From Burkholderia cenocepacia (lineage in GTDB: Bacteria > Pseudomonadota > Gammaproteobacteria > Burkholderiales > Burkholderiaceae): 64,000 nt of DNA. The stretch spans positions 124,001 to 188,000 of the forward strand of contig NZ_UAQZ01000016.1 of the NCBI RefSeq assembly GCF_900446215.1, written 5' to 3'. The notes under the pieces were generated by a model. It was not told the origin of the DNA. It saw only the letters and a list, made by a program, of their open reading frames with translations, and ran no database searches. Every line of letters begins with the position of its first letter. Positions within the stretch are counted from its first letter, which is position 1. A program made the translations under genes and the position numbers. Shown here one piece after another: positions 36,073-44,896 of the stretch.

Positions 36073-36369
36073 TTACTGTTCGATCAAAAAGCGTTCGCGG
36101 TTCTTCGCGTTCGCAATCCAATGGGGAGCCTTGCCGCGCCCGCTCCAGGTCGCACCGGTCTTCGGATCGCGATACTTCGGCGCGATCGGGGCACGAGGGC
36201 TCGATGCAACGGCGCGACGTCGACCGAAGAGTTGTTCAGGCGTGATCTCGTATTCGGCAATCTGTTCACGGATGGAGGAAATGATGGCGTCCAGCTCTGC
36301 GAGCCTCGCTTCTTCCGCTTGTTGTGCCAGCGCTTCGGCTTGCGCCTTCAGTTCGAGATAGGTAGCCAT
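36073..36369 (-). CDS. hns: H-NS family nucleoid-associated protein
   Basis: 98 residues. The N-terminal 50 are a helical oligomerisation region (AEALAQQAEEARLAELDAII). The C-terminal domain has KYRDPKTGATWSGRGKAPHW, the DNA-binding loop of H-NS proteins in Burkholderia. Such proteins silence AT-rich transferred DNA, which suits this island. A large nest of insertion sequences begins seven bases upstream of the ATG, cutting the gene from its original promoter. Confidence 0.93.
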   Translation of the reverse strand: MATYLELKAQAEALAQQAEEARLAELDAIISSIREQIAEYEITPEQLFGRRRAVASSPRAPIAPKYRDPKTGATWSGRGKAPHWIANAKNRERFLIEQ

Positions 36370-36371
36370 AA

Positions 36372-36376
36372 GTGTG
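36372..36376. repeat. Left copy of the outer target-site duplication (GTGTG)
   Basis: GTGTG just before the IS3-family left end at 36377. The same five bases follow the right end at 44555-44559. Five bases is the usual duplication for the IS2/IS3-type group. Confidence 0.75.
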
Positions 36377-36526
36377 TGGAGCAGCCCCCTGAAACGCCGG
36401 ACACAGTCACCAACTTACAATAACGGGTAGGCATAAGACTGTGTTTTTGACTAACACCGTAAGCGTGTCCCCAGCACCGTCTCGACGATGTGAAAGGAAG
36501 TTGCCAGAGTAGTCCCCACCAAAGTA

Positions 36527-36934
36527 GTGGGGACCAAAGTGGCAACAGATACGCCGAAGAGAACTTCACGCAAAGGCATCCCGAATCACCCGATCGAATT
36601 TCGACGGCATCTGGCCAAGCTGGCCTGCGAGCCGGACGTATCGGTGGCGCGTCTGGCGATGGAGCATGGGGTGAATCCGAACCTGGTGTTCAAATGGCGT
36701 CGAGCATTGCGTGCCGGCGAATACGATCCGGTGGACTTGCTGCCCGTGACCGTGGAGGCACCGGCGCAAGAGATCGAGCAACCGGCCCCGGCGCCGGTCG
36801 CCAGTGCCGCTCCGTCGGGCGCCATCGAGATCAGCGTAGGCAACACCCGAGTGCGCATCGAAGGCTCGCCGCATGAAGCCACGCTGTTGCTGGTGCTCCG
36901 TATGTTGCGCGGCACGTCGGGACCGACAGCATGA
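36527..36934 (+). CDS. tnpA: IS66 accessory protein TnpA
   Basis: 135 residues with the N-terminal helix-turn-helix HPIEFRRHLAKLACEPDVSV and GVNPNLVFKWRRALRAGEYD. The C-terminal half is Pro/Ala-rich then EISVGNTRVRIEG, as in IS66 TnpA. Its stop overlaps the tnpB start by four bases. Confidence 0.9.
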   Translation: MGTKVATDTPKRTSRKGIPNHPIEFRRHLAKLACEPDVSVARLAMEHGVNPNLVFKWRRALRAGEYDPVDLLPVTVEAPAQEIEQPAPAPVASAAPSGAIEISVGNTRVRIEGSPHEATLLLVLRMLRGTSGPTA

Positions 36935-37236
36935 TCGGACTACCCAGCCACACGAAGATCTGGCTGGCCGCCGGCGTGACCGACATGCGCTCGGGCTTCA
37001 ATAGCTTGGCCGCGAAGGTCCAGACCGTGCTGGAGCGAGACCCGTTCAGCGGCCACGTGTTCGTGTTCCGCGGCAAGCGTGGCGATCTGGTCAAAGTGTT
37101 GTGGTGGAGCGGCGACGGCATGTGTCTGCTGATGAAACGTCTGGAGCGCGGTCGGTTCGTGTGGCCACGTGCCGATGGTGGCGTGGTGTGCCTGAGCCAG
37201 GCGCAACTGTCGATGCTGCTCGAAGGTATCGACTGG
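36931..37236 (+). pseudogene. tnpB: IS66 TnpB, cut by a group II intron
   Basis: 102 codons match IS66 TnpB (TKIWLAAGVTDMRSGFNSLA, GKRGDLVKVLWWSGDGMCLL, QLSMLLEGIDW). The reading then leaves the family exactly at codon W, where the intron 5' end GTGCG begins. The usual C-terminal tail is absent. Confidence 0.85.
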
Positions 37237-38527
37237 GTGCGACGGGAGACCGTCAAGAGATAGAAGGTGAAAGTCCTTTACGATGAAGAACTAGCGAATC
37301 ACATCGACCCCGAGTCATGCGGGGGCACTCGCGAGGGTGTCACCGAAGCGTTGACAGGGGCGCACGTAGGCCAGCCATTGAGCGACGAAAGACTTCCCAA
37401 TCGGAGTGCTGATGCTTTCCAGTCAGCAGAAGGCAATACGTCCCGCCGCGATATCGCGAGTGGCGGGCGGCTCCGCGTCGTCTGTAGACCCTGGCATGCG
37501 TGTACGTCTCTTGAGCGGGAACCGCGAGATCTCCGGACCGCCCTCGCCAGCCGGGCGACGGGCCGCATGGTGAAGGCTGGGAGCCGTAGACCATGATGCA
37601 CGGTCCGGAGAAGTCAGACTCGCTCATAGTACCGAGGAAGCCGGCGAACAAAGCGGCGTCAGCCGTGGCGGAGCTGGTGGAGGGAAGGAGCGGGACCGAA
37701 GGGAATGCGATGATGCAAAGCATGGTCCGGACGCAGAGCCGGGAAGCCGTGTCACAGGCGCAGAGTCGCATACGGGAAGCTGTCAACAGAAACAGGAAGG
37801 AGAAACTGACAGCGCTCCTGCATCACATCGACGTTGATATCCTGCGCGCGGGCTTCCTGTCGTTAAAGAAGAGCGCGTCAGCAGGCGTTGACCAGATGAT
37901 GTGGGGAATGTACGAGGCAGCATTGGAAGAGAATCTCCTGTGCCTGCATCGACGGCTCCACACAGGAGCATACCGAGCGTTGCCTTCGCGGCGGGTGTAC
38001 ATACCCAAAGCAGATGGCAAACAACGGCCGCTCGGCATCGCCGCCATGGAAGACAAAATCGTCCAGGCGGCGACGGTCATGATCCTCACGCCGATATACG
38101 AGGCGGAGTTTCTGGGTTTTAGCTATGGATTCCGGCCCAGACGCAGCCAGCATGATGCGTTGGATGCTCTGGCGTACGGAATCAAGGGACGCAATATCTG
38201 GTGGATCCTCGATGCTGATATTAGCCGCTTCTTTGACACGATCAACCACGAATGGCTGGTCCGGTTTCTGGAGCACCGTATCGGCGACCGAAGGATCATC
38301 CGCCTGATCCAGAAATGGCTCAAGGCGGGCGTGCTGGAACAGGGCGAGCGGATCGATACGTTGCAGGGGACACCGCAGGGAGCGGTAATATCGCCGCTGC
38401 TTGCGAATATCTATCTGCATTACGTGTACGATCTGTGGGTCCAGTCGTGGCGGAAACGTCATGCGAGTGCCGACATGATCGTCGTCCGCTACGCGGACGA
38501 CACCATTGTTGGTTTCCAGTATGTATC
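37237..38527 (+). mobile_element. Group II intron, 3'-truncated
   Basis: The 5' boundary is GACTGG^GTGCG at 37236/37237, the standard GUGCG start. Structured intron RNA of about 350 bases precedes the reverse-transcriptase gene and includes GGTGAAAGTCC (37266-37276). IS copy B cuts the intron at 38528, removing the end of the protein and the 3' ribozyme domains, so splicing should not be possible. Confidence 0.85.
37593..38527 (+). pseudogene. ltrA: Group II intron reverse transcriptase, 3'-truncated
   Basis: About 310 residues remain. RT motifs are clear: RRVYIPKADGKQRPLGIAAM, ILDADISRFFDTINHEWLVR, GTPQGAVISPLLANIYLHY and the active site VVRYADDTIVGFQ. After that the frame runs into IS copy B and stops. 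The thumb/maturase and any endonuclease domain are missing. Confidence 0.92.
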
Positions 38528-38558
38528 TGGAGTTGACCCTGTAATACCGGACACAGCC

Positions 38559-39446
38559 TCACACTAAGGTTGCTGAATCCATCGAGCGCCGGAACTCGCG
38601 AGGCGAGCGGTATTTCAGCGCGCTATGGGGACGCTTCTCGTTGTAATGCTCGAACGCGATGGCCAAGTTGCGTGCAGCAGTCGCTGCGTCCGGCTTCGGC
38701 ATGAAGGCGACGTAGTCGCGTTTCATCGTCTTCACGAAGCTCTCGGCCATCCCGTTACTTTGCGGGCTGCATACCGGCGTGGTCAATGGCTTCAGGCCGA
38801 TGGCCACTGCGAACCGACGCGTGTCGTCGGCCGTGTAGCCCGAACCGTTGTCGCTCAGCCACTCGATTTCGGACGGCGTATGCAGCTCGATGCCAAACCG
38901 ATTTTCCACTGCAGCCAGCATCACGTCGCGCACGATGTCGCCGCTGTGGCCTGCCGTCGTAGCCGCCCAGCTCATCGCTTCACGGTCACAGCAATCCAGC
39001 GCGAACGTTACGCGCAGCGGCTCGCCGTTGTCGCAGCGGAACTCGAAGCCGTCCGAGCACCATCGCTGATTGCTGCGCTCGACGGCTACCTTGCCGTCGT
39101 GTCGACGTTGGGGCCGAGGTGGAATCGGTCGGCGCTGCATCAGCAGCCCATGTGTGCGCATGACGCGATAGATTCGCTTGGCATTAAACGGCGCCAGTCC
39201 GACCGCAACGCGCTCGTTACGCAAGATGCCCCAAACCCGGCGATAGCCATAGCTGGGCAAATCGCCAATGACCCGGCGGATCTCCTCGACCGCGGCCGCG
39301 TCGTCACTCTGCCTCGATTGACGGCCATCGCGCCACGTCGCCGGACGCGACAGTCGTGCCGATACGTTCGAGCGCGACACGCCGAGAACTTCACAAACCA
39401 GTTTCACTGGTCGTCCTCCGGCAGCGAGGGCGAGTGCGCTATCCAT
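38559..39446 (-). CDS. IS3-family transposase OrfB (copy B)
   Basis: 295 residues from the ATG at 39444-39446. The rve/DDE domain has SNQRWCSDGFEFRCDNGEPL, then EWLSDNGSGYTADDTRRFAV and the Glu in SPQSNGMAESFVKTMKRDY. This is the IS2-type OrfB. An A-rich slippery stretch at the start would allow fusion with orfA, which is broken here. Confidence 0.92.
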   Translation of the reverse strand: MDSALALAAGGRPVKLVCEVLGVSRSNVSARLSRPATWRDGRQSRQSDDAAAVEEIRRVIGDLPSYGYRRVWGILRNERVAVGLAPFNAKRIYRVMRTHGLLMQRRPIPPRPQRRHDGKVAVERSNQRWCSDGFEFRCDNGEPLRVTFALDCCDREAMSWAATTAGHSGDIVRDVMLAAVENRFGIELHTPSEIEWLSDNGSGYTADDTRRFAVAIGLKPLTTPVCSPQSNGMAESFVKTMKRDYVAFMPKPDAATAARNLAIAFEHYNEKRPHSALKYRSPREFRRSMDSATLV

Positions 39447-39716
39447 TTTTTTGCCCGGCCGTACTCGACTGCTTCGCGGAGAATCTCGTGCTCCATGGTC
39501 TTTATATGGACGCCTCCGGCTTGCCAAGGTTTGTTGCTCTGTCGAACAGATACAGGCTGCGGTTTTATATCCGGCCCATGCAGGTCGAAGCCCGCTGGCC
39601 CCAATGGAATCCGCTGACTCATGCCTCATTTTTGCCACGGACCGTGATGTTGTCAAACGCATTTGAAATCTGAGCCACTTCGCGCCTGATCGCGCAAAGT
39701 AAAACTGAGCCAGTCG

Positions 39717-40490
39717 TTACTTCTTCGATGACGAGACGTGACCGGCTTGACGTTGCTGTCTCAGTCTGTAGCTGTCTCCTTTGATCTGGATGATGTGGGC
39801 ATGGTGCAGGATGCGGTCGAGCATCGCTGCAGTCAGTGTGGTGTTGCCACCGAAGGTCTCGTCCCACTGCGCAAACGGCAGGTTGCTGGTCAGGATCATT
39901 GAACCGCGCTCGTAGCGTTTGGCGACGATCTGGAAGAAGTGGCTGGCCTGATCTCCCGAGAGTGGCAGATAGCCAATCTCGTCGACGATGAGCAACCTCG
40001 GGCCGAGAATGTTGTGTCGAAGTACGGCGTCGTATCGCTCCTGTCGGCGTGCGGCCTCGAGCTGCAACATTAGATCCGCCGCCGTAATGAACTTCGTCTT
40101 GATGCCGGCCTGCGTTGCAGCGTATCCGATCGCTATCGCGAGATGCGTCTTGCCCACGCCTGACGGGCCAAGCAACACGGCGTTCTCGCCCCGTTCGATG
40201 AAGCGCAGGGTGGCGAGCTCGTCGATCGTCTTGCGCGGGGCCCCGACGGCGAAGCTGTAGTCGTAGTCATCCAGTGTCTTGAGAGCGGGGAACCCCGCCA
40301 TGCGCACCAGTGTTTGCCGCGAACGAACTTGCCGCGTCTCTCGTTCGTGCGCGAGCGCGTTCTCGAGGAAATCGAGGAAACTCCATTGTTTGGCCGCCGC
40401 GTCGCTGGCCAGAGCGACGTATCGGTGCATGAGCCCCTCGAGCTTCAAACTCTGGCAGTGCCCGTCGATGCGTTCCTGCTGCAAGTTCAT
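39717..40490 (-). CDS. istB: IS21 helper ATPase IstB
   Basis: 257 residues with Walker A LLGPSGVGKTHLAIAIGYAA and Walker B LLIVDEIGYLPLSGDQAS. It assists IstA in IS21-type transposition. Its start overlaps the istA stop by four bases. Confidence 0.95.
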   Translation of the reverse strand: MNLQQERIDGHCQSLKLEGLMHRYVALASDAAAKQWSFLDFLENALAHERETRQVRSRQTLVRMAGFPALKTLDDYDYSFAVGAPRKTIDELATLRFIERGENAVLLGPSGVGKTHLAIAIGYAATQAGIKTKFITAADLMLQLEAARRQERYDAVLRHNILGPRLLIVDEIGYLPLSGDQASHFFQIVAKRYERGSMILTSNLPFAQWDETFGGNTTLTAAMLDRILHHAHIIQIKGDSYRLRQQRQAGHVSSSKK

Positions 40491-41515
40491 GCGCGCACCT
40501 CGGTCAGTAATTGCTGGTAGACGGACAACGGGTGCTGGATCGACATTGCTGGATCAACGCGTGGCCGAGCGACGGCACGAGCCGGCAATCGGGGCACCGC
40601 GTAACCCGGCATATCGCGCAAGCAAGCCCGTTCGCGTTGCTCCAACAGAATCGCGGGTGCCAGCCCTGTAACCGGATGCACTCGCTGGTTAGCCACGTCG
40701 CGCAGCCATTTACTCACCTCGACGTTCGCAGTCACGGCATCGAGCATCAAGCCGGATTGCTTGAGCCGGCTCGCCAGCGGCACATAGAAATTGCCACGCA
40801 GGTAGCGGTGGAATCGCTCGACCTTGCCTTTGGTTTGCGCGCGGTACGGTTGGCACAGTCTGGGTAGGAAGCCGTACCGCTTGGCCAGATCGAGCATGCC
40901 GGCGTGCCAGCGGTGTTGACCGTCGCCATATGCATCGCGCTCGACAACGATAGTCTTGGCGTTGTCGTAAAGGATCTCGCGAGGAACGCCACCCAAGGCT
41001 TCGAACAGCGCATGATGACAGGCGACCAGCGTCTCGGCGCGTTCATCGGTGGTGAAGCGTGCCCAGCGCCACCGACTAAACCCGAGCGTGGCGGTGAAGG
41101 CGTAAAGCGGGTCGGTGCCTCGGCGGAAGACCACGAAATCGCACTGCATCTGCCGGCCAGGCTCGGTCTCGAACCTCACGACCGGGTCTGGCTTGGGCAC
41201 GGACTTATGCGCGTTCATGAAAGCCTGCAGGCTTCGCAGTTGGCCCTCGTAGCCGCGCGCACGCAGCTCGCGCAGCAGCGCCGGCGCAGCGATGATCTCG
41301 GGTGCTGCGGCGCTCATGCGATCGAGGATGTACGCCTCGAACGCTCCGAGCTTGGTTGGCCGCGGTTCACGCGGCTTGTAGCGCGGCACGTCCTCGGCCG
41401 ACAGGTACCGCGCCACCGTGTTGCGAGAAATACCCAGGCGCCGCGCGATCTCGCGCTCCGATACGCCTTGGGCTTTGAGCACATGGATTTGCATCCACTG
41501 TTCCTTCTGGAGCAT
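40487..41515 (-). CDS. istA: IS21 transposase IstA
   Basis: 342 residues. The N-terminal helix-turn-helix is GVSEREIARRLGISRNTVAR. The DDE domain includes GRQMQCDFVVFRRGTDPLYA, then GVPREILYDNAKTIVVERDA and a Glu in KGKVERFHRYLRGNF. Length is typical of shorter IstA proteins; it appears intact. Confidence 0.93.
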   Translation of the reverse strand: MLQKEQWMQIHVLKAQGVSEREIARRLGISRNTVARYLSAEDVPRYKPREPRPTKLGAFEAYILDRMSAAAPEIIAAPALLRELRARGYEGQLRSLQAFMNAHKSVPKPDPVVRFETEPGRQMQCDFVVFRRGTDPLYAFTATLGFSRWRWARFTTDERAETLVACHHALFEALGGVPREILYDNAKTIVVERDAYGDGQHRWHAGMLDLAKRYGFLPRLCQPYRAQTKGKVERFHRYLRGNFYVPLASRLKQSGLMLDAVTANVEVSKWLRDVANQRVHPVTGLAPAILLEQRERACLRDMPGYAVPRLPARAVARPRVDPAMSIQHPLSVYQQLLTEVRA

Positions 41516-41728
41516 CGCCAGCCTTTGCGCGCAAAAGGCTGACTGTACTGAAAGGTGGCTCAGATTTACTTCGCGCGAAGTGGCTCATTATTACTTTGCG
41601 CCCAACAATGTCCAGAAGACGATGCAGGTTTGATGAGTCCCGGTCTTACCTGTTTGCCATTACAACACTACCTTGCGCAACCTTGGACTACAGATCGGTG
41701 ATAGAACGCGATACGATCTCGACACACA

Positions 41729-42754
41729 TCATGCTGCAGTAACTGGAGGCGGATAGCTCTCGCAGTATGAGCGGCCATGAGCTAGCAGAGCCCAGATCGT
41801 CCGCGCGATCTTGTTGGCCAGTGCAACGACTACGACATTGAGCGGACGCCGCATGCTCAACTGCACTGCCCAGGAACCCGGGTCTTTTGCGTGCTTCATG
41901 ACGGACCGTGCGCCATGAATCATCAGCGTGCGCAGGTATCGATCGCCTCTCTTGCTGATGCCGAGCAGCCGGACCTTGCCACCAGTTCCAAACTGCGCAG
42001 GGACGAGACCCAGCCATGCTGCAAATTCGCGGCCGGACCGAAACGCTTTGGGATCGCCCATAGCTGCTACGGCAGCAGTGGCGGTCAGGAACCCAACACC
42101 GGGGATTTCGGCAATCGTTCTGCAGGCCGGGTTTTCATGCAGCCACGCGCGGAGTCGCTGCTCGATGAGGGTTATCTGCTTGTCGATGTCGACAAGGCGT
42201 TGCCACTGTTCCCGCAGGGAATCGATCAAGACTCGCGGCAGGCGCAATTCGAGGCGTAGCAGCAGGTCGGGCATGGCGCGATTCATTGCTGCGCGTCCCA
42301 CGCCCATGACCTCTCCGTACTCGCCGAGCAAGCCTCTCAGGCAGTTAGATTGAGAGCGCCGAAATATAACCAACTGCTGTCGAATACGATGCAGTGCCAG
42401 AACCGCTTGCTGGGCCTCGGTCTTCACCGGGACGGCTTTCACGCCCGGGTGTCGTGCAGCTGCCCAGATTGCGCGCGCATCGGCGACATCGTTCTTGTTT
42501 CCTGTCACGAACGCTTTGACCAGTTTGCCTGGCATCAATTTGACCTGATGGCCGAGCTCGGTGAGACGGCGTGCCCAGTGCTGTGAGCCTCCGCAGGCCT
42601 CCATGCCGATGAGACAGGGCTCACGATTGGCGAAGTGCTCGAGAAAATCACTGCGGCGGAGCTGCCGGTCGAACACCTCGCCGGTGTCCGCAGCGATCCA
42701 GTGCAGTTGGAAGACCCGCTTGGCGATGTCTACGCCTACGACTGTCGGTTCCAT
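41729..42754 (-). CDS. IS110-family transposase (copy B)
   Basis: 341 residues from the ATG at 42752-42754 with AGGAGAACGCAA upstream. The DEDD domain begins MEPTVVGVDIAKRVFQLHWI and includes KNDVADARAIWAAARHPG. The C-terminal domain has IAEIPGVGFLTATAAVAAMG and EFAAWLGLVPAQFGTGGKVR. The gene is whole; only the element's 3' flank carries the IS21 insertion. It belongs to a different IS110 subgroup from the one in tniA. Confidence 0.93.
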   Translation of the reverse strand: MEPTVVGVDIAKRVFQLHWIAADTGEVFDRQLRRSDFLEHFANREPCLIGMEACGGSQHWARRLTELGHQVKLMPGKLVKAFVTGNKNDVADARAIWAAARHPGVKAVPVKTEAQQAVLALHRIRQQLVIFRRSQSNCLRGLLGEYGEVMGVGRAAMNRAMPDLLLRLELRLPRVLIDSLREQWQRLVDIDKQITLIEQRLRAWLHENPACRTIAEIPGVGFLTATAAVAAMGDPKAFRSGREFAAWLGLVPAQFGTGGKVRLLGISKRGDRYLRTLMIHGARSVMKHAKDPGSWAVQLSMRRPLNVVVVALANKIARTIWALLAHGRSYCESYPPPVTAA

Positions 42755-42807
42755 TTGCGTTCTCCTGGTTGAACGACGCCTCATTATGCGATGAGGAGGC
42801 GTCCATA

Positions 42808-43079
42808 CCATTTTTGCCGAGCATCCGTTGCAGCTCACGAATCTGCTTGAGTGCATCGGCCAGTTCCGAGGCCGGGACTACTTCCTCGCCGGCCTTGACC
42901 GCTGACAGGCTCCCATCCTGGTACAGCTTGCGCCAGTGGAACAGTTGGTTCGGATTCACGCCGTGCTGGCGCGCGACCATCGAAACCGATTTCCCCGGCT
43001 CGAAACTCTCGCGAACCATCGCCAGCTTCTGCTCCGCCGTCCAGCGCCGCCGACGCTCAGGGCCCGTCAACACTTCCAT
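42808..43079 (-). pseudogene. IS3-family OrfA 5' part (copy B)
   Basis: About 90 codons from the ATG at 43077-43079 (AGGAAGTG upstream): MEVLTGPERRRRWTAEQKLA and RQHGVNPNQLFHWRKLYQDG. It stops at LGK, where the IS110-family element begins. The C-terminal part lies beyond it at 39404-39503. Confidence 0.88.
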
Positions 43080-43172
43080 CACTTCCTGCCTGGTGTTAGT
43101 CAAAAACACAGTCTTATGCCTACCCGCTAGTTTAAGTGAGAGGCTATGTCCGGTGTTTCAGGGGCTGCTCCA

Positions 43173-43577
43173 GGCAGTGCAGTTGAGCATGCGGCGTCCG
43201 CTCAATGTCGTAGTCGTTGCACTGGCCAACAAGATCGCGCGGACGATCTGGGCTCTGCTAGCTCATGGCCGCTCATACTGCGAGAGCTATCCGCCTCCAG
43301 TTACTGCAGCATGATGTGTGTCGAGATCGTATCGCGTTCTATCACCGATCTGTAGTCCAAGGTTGCGCAAGGTAGTGTTGTAATGGCAAACAGGTAAGAC
43401 CGGGACTCATCAAACCTGCATCGTCTTCTGGACATCACGGTCCGTGGCAAAAATGAGGCATGAGTCAGCGGATTCCATTGGGGCCAGCGGGCTTCGACCT
43501 GCATGGGCCGGATATAAAACCGCAGCCTGTATCTGTTCGACAGAGCAACAAACCTTGGCAAGCCGGAGGCGTCCATA
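43173..43577 (+). mobile_element. IS110-family remnant in copy A
   Basis: Starts mid-gene with the transposase tail VQLSMRRPLNVVVVALANKI (stop at about 43316) and continues through the 3' flank to GGAGGCGTCCATA (43565-43577). Its 3' flank is uninterrupted here, unlike the copy that holds IS21. Confidence 0.82.
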
Positions 43578-43635
43578 TAAAGACCATGGAGCACGAGATT
43601 CTCCGCGAAGCAGTCGAGTACGGCCGGGCAAAAAA

Positions 43636-44523
43636 ATGGATAGCGCACTCGCCCTCGCTGCCGGAGGACGACCAGTGAAACTGGTTTGTGAAGTTCTCAG
43701 CGTGTCGCGCTCGAACGTATCGGCACGAGTGTCGCGTCCGGCGACGTGGCGCGATGGCCGTCAATCGAGGCAGACTGACGACGCGGCCGCGGTCGAGGAA
43801 ATCCGCCGGGTCATCGGCGATTTGCCCAGCTATGGCTATCGCCGGGTTTGGGGCATATTGCGCAACGAGCGCGTCGCGGTAGGGCTGGTGCCGTTTAATG
43901 CCAAGCGAATCTATCGCGTCATGCGCACACATGGGCTGCTGATGCAGCGCCGACCGATTCCACCTCGGCCCCAACGTCGACACGACGGCAAGGTGGCCGT
44001 CGCGCGCAGCAATCAACGATGGTGCTCGGACGGCTTCGAGTTCCGCTGCGACAATGGCGAGCCGCTGCGCGTAACGTTCGCGCTGGATTGCTGTGACCGT
44101 GAGGCGATGAGCTGGGCGGCCACGACGGCAGGCCACAGCGGCGACATCGTGCGCGACGTGATGCTGGCTGCAGTGGAAAATCGGTTTGGCAACGAACTGC
44201 ATACCCCGTCCGAAATCGAGTGGCTGAGCGACAACGGTTCGGGCTACACGGCCGACGACACGCGCCGGTTCGCAGTGGCCATCGGCCTGAAGCCATTGAC
44301 CACGCCGGTATGCAGCCCGCAAAGTAACGGGATGGCCGAGAGCTTCGTGAAAACGATGAAACGCGACTACGTCGCCTTCATGCCGAAACCGGACGCAGCG
44401 ACTGCTGCACGCAACTTGGCCATCGCGTTCGAGCATTACAACGAGAAGCATCCCCATAGCGCGCTGAAATACCGCTCGCCTCGCGAGTTCCGGCGCTCGA
44501 TGGATTCAGCAACCTTAGTGTGA
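43636..44523 (+). CDS. IS3-family transposase OrfB (copy A)
   Basis: 295 residues from the ATG at 43636. Same protein as copy B with several substitutions (for example LSVSRSNVSARVSRP instead of LGVSRSNVSARLSRP). The DDE residues are present. The end of orfA (43579-43678) overlaps it, with A7 in GGGCAAAAAAATGG (43625-43638) as a likely frameshift or restart site. orfA itself is missing. Confidence 0.9.
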   Translation: MDSALALAAGGRPVKLVCEVLSVSRSNVSARVSRPATWRDGRQSRQTDDAAAVEEIRRVIGDLPSYGYRRVWGILRNERVAVGLVPFNAKRIYRVMRTHGLLMQRRPIPPRPQRRHDGKVAVARSNQRWCSDGFEFRCDNGEPLRVTFALDCCDREAMSWAATTAGHSGDIVRDVMLAAVENRFGNELHTPSEIEWLSDNGSGYTADDTRRFAVAIGLKPLTTPVCSPQSNGMAESFVKTMKRDYVAFMPKPDAATAARNLAIAFEHYNEKHPHSALKYRSPREFRRSMDSATLV

Positions 44524-44554
44524 TGTCGTGTCCGGTATTACAGGGTCAACTCCA

Positions 44555-44896
44555 GTGTGCAGGGATGTCTTCTTAGAAAATTAACAGTGAGTAAAAAGCC
44601 CATCGGTATTCGACGCGGCGTCGCATACACCACGCACATTATAGTCCCGCGAGGGCACTCGATCGGTCGCGCTATTGTTCAGCTCGTGGGCTTGGCGGGC
44701 GACCAGAATTCGGTGAGCCTGTGGGTGGCGCGGCGGGTGGGACGCTGCCAACGAGGCAATTTAATTAGGAACACTGAATTTTACATAATTAACACTCTCG
44801 TCGGAAGCGCTTGTAGTGGCTAAGTTGAAACGTCCACTTCTCGTTTATCAGGGACGGACCGGCTTCGCCGCCGGCGTAGAACCGGTCCGTCACTCG
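44555..44896. other. Right target duplication and former hns upstream region
   Basis: GTGTG (44555-44559) repeats the left flank. The next 290 bases are partly AT-rich (44755-44800) and contain no convincing gene. Before the insertions this DNA lay upstream of the hns-like gene, so it probably holds that gene's original promoter. A 10-bp inverted repeat lies at its right end. Confidence 0.5.
44853..44891. terminator. Hairpin, possible terminator
   Basis: GACGGACCGG (44853-44862) and CCGGTCCGTC (44882-44891) are a perfect 10-bp inverted repeat separated by 19 bases. It lies just after the stop of the minus-strand gene 44897-45382. There is no T-run, so termination would be weak. Confidence 0.45.

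Larger units (their letters stand above)
36459..37236 (+). mobile_element. IS66-family fragment (left end, tnpA, partial tnpB)
   Basis: The left end begins GTAAGCGTGTCCCCAGC, typical for IS66. It lies in the leader of copy A's orfA (the sequence GTGTTTTTGACTAACACC just before it matches the leader at 43092-43109). tnpC and the right end are missing. tnpB is broken by the group II intron. Confidence 0.8.
39651..41607 (-). mobile_element. IS21-family element inside the IS110 element
   Basis: About 1957 bases with ends TGT...ACA, flanked by ATGT at 39647-39650 and 41608-41611. The intact counterpart of the target is present at 43430-43450 in copy A, which shows ATGT only once and so confirms the insertion point. 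Confidence 0.85.
39505..42807 (-). mobile_element. IS110-family element inside copy B
   Basis: Inverted repeats TATGGACGCCTCC lie at 39505-39517 and (complement) 42795-42807. Without the IS21 insertion it is about 1.34 kb. It splits the orfA reading after LGK and resumes at KTMEHEILREAVEYGRAKKW. A truncated copy at the same site occurs in outer copy A. Confidence 0.82.
38528..43172 (-). mobile_element. IS3-family copy B, complete but interrupted by IS110 and IS21
   Basis: Both ends are present: TGGAGTTGACCC (38528 onwards) and the complement of TGGAGCAGCCCC (ending 43172). orfA (43079 to 42808) and orfB (39446 to 38559) are separated by an IS110-family element, which is itself split by an IS21-family element. 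Flanks differ (gtatc left, ggcag right), so no target duplication remains. Confidence 0.82.
36377..44554 (+). mobile_element. Nested insertion-sequence complex in an outer IS3-family copy (copy A)
   Basis: The outer element starts TGGAGCAGCCCC (36377) and ends with the complement of TGGAGTTGACCC (44554), matching imperfect inverted repeats. It is flanked by GTGTG on both sides. Inside, in order, are an IS66 fragment, a group II intron cut short, a complete IS3-family copy B with further elements inside it, and the tail of copy A. Most of copy A's orfA and the IS110 5' part are missing, so an internal deletion has occurred. Confidence 0.8.

Noticed and set aside
38527..43173. Target duplication around IS3 copy B
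   Set aside because: Left flank gtatc and right flank ggcag differ; the flanks belong to two different elements, pointing to a deletion.
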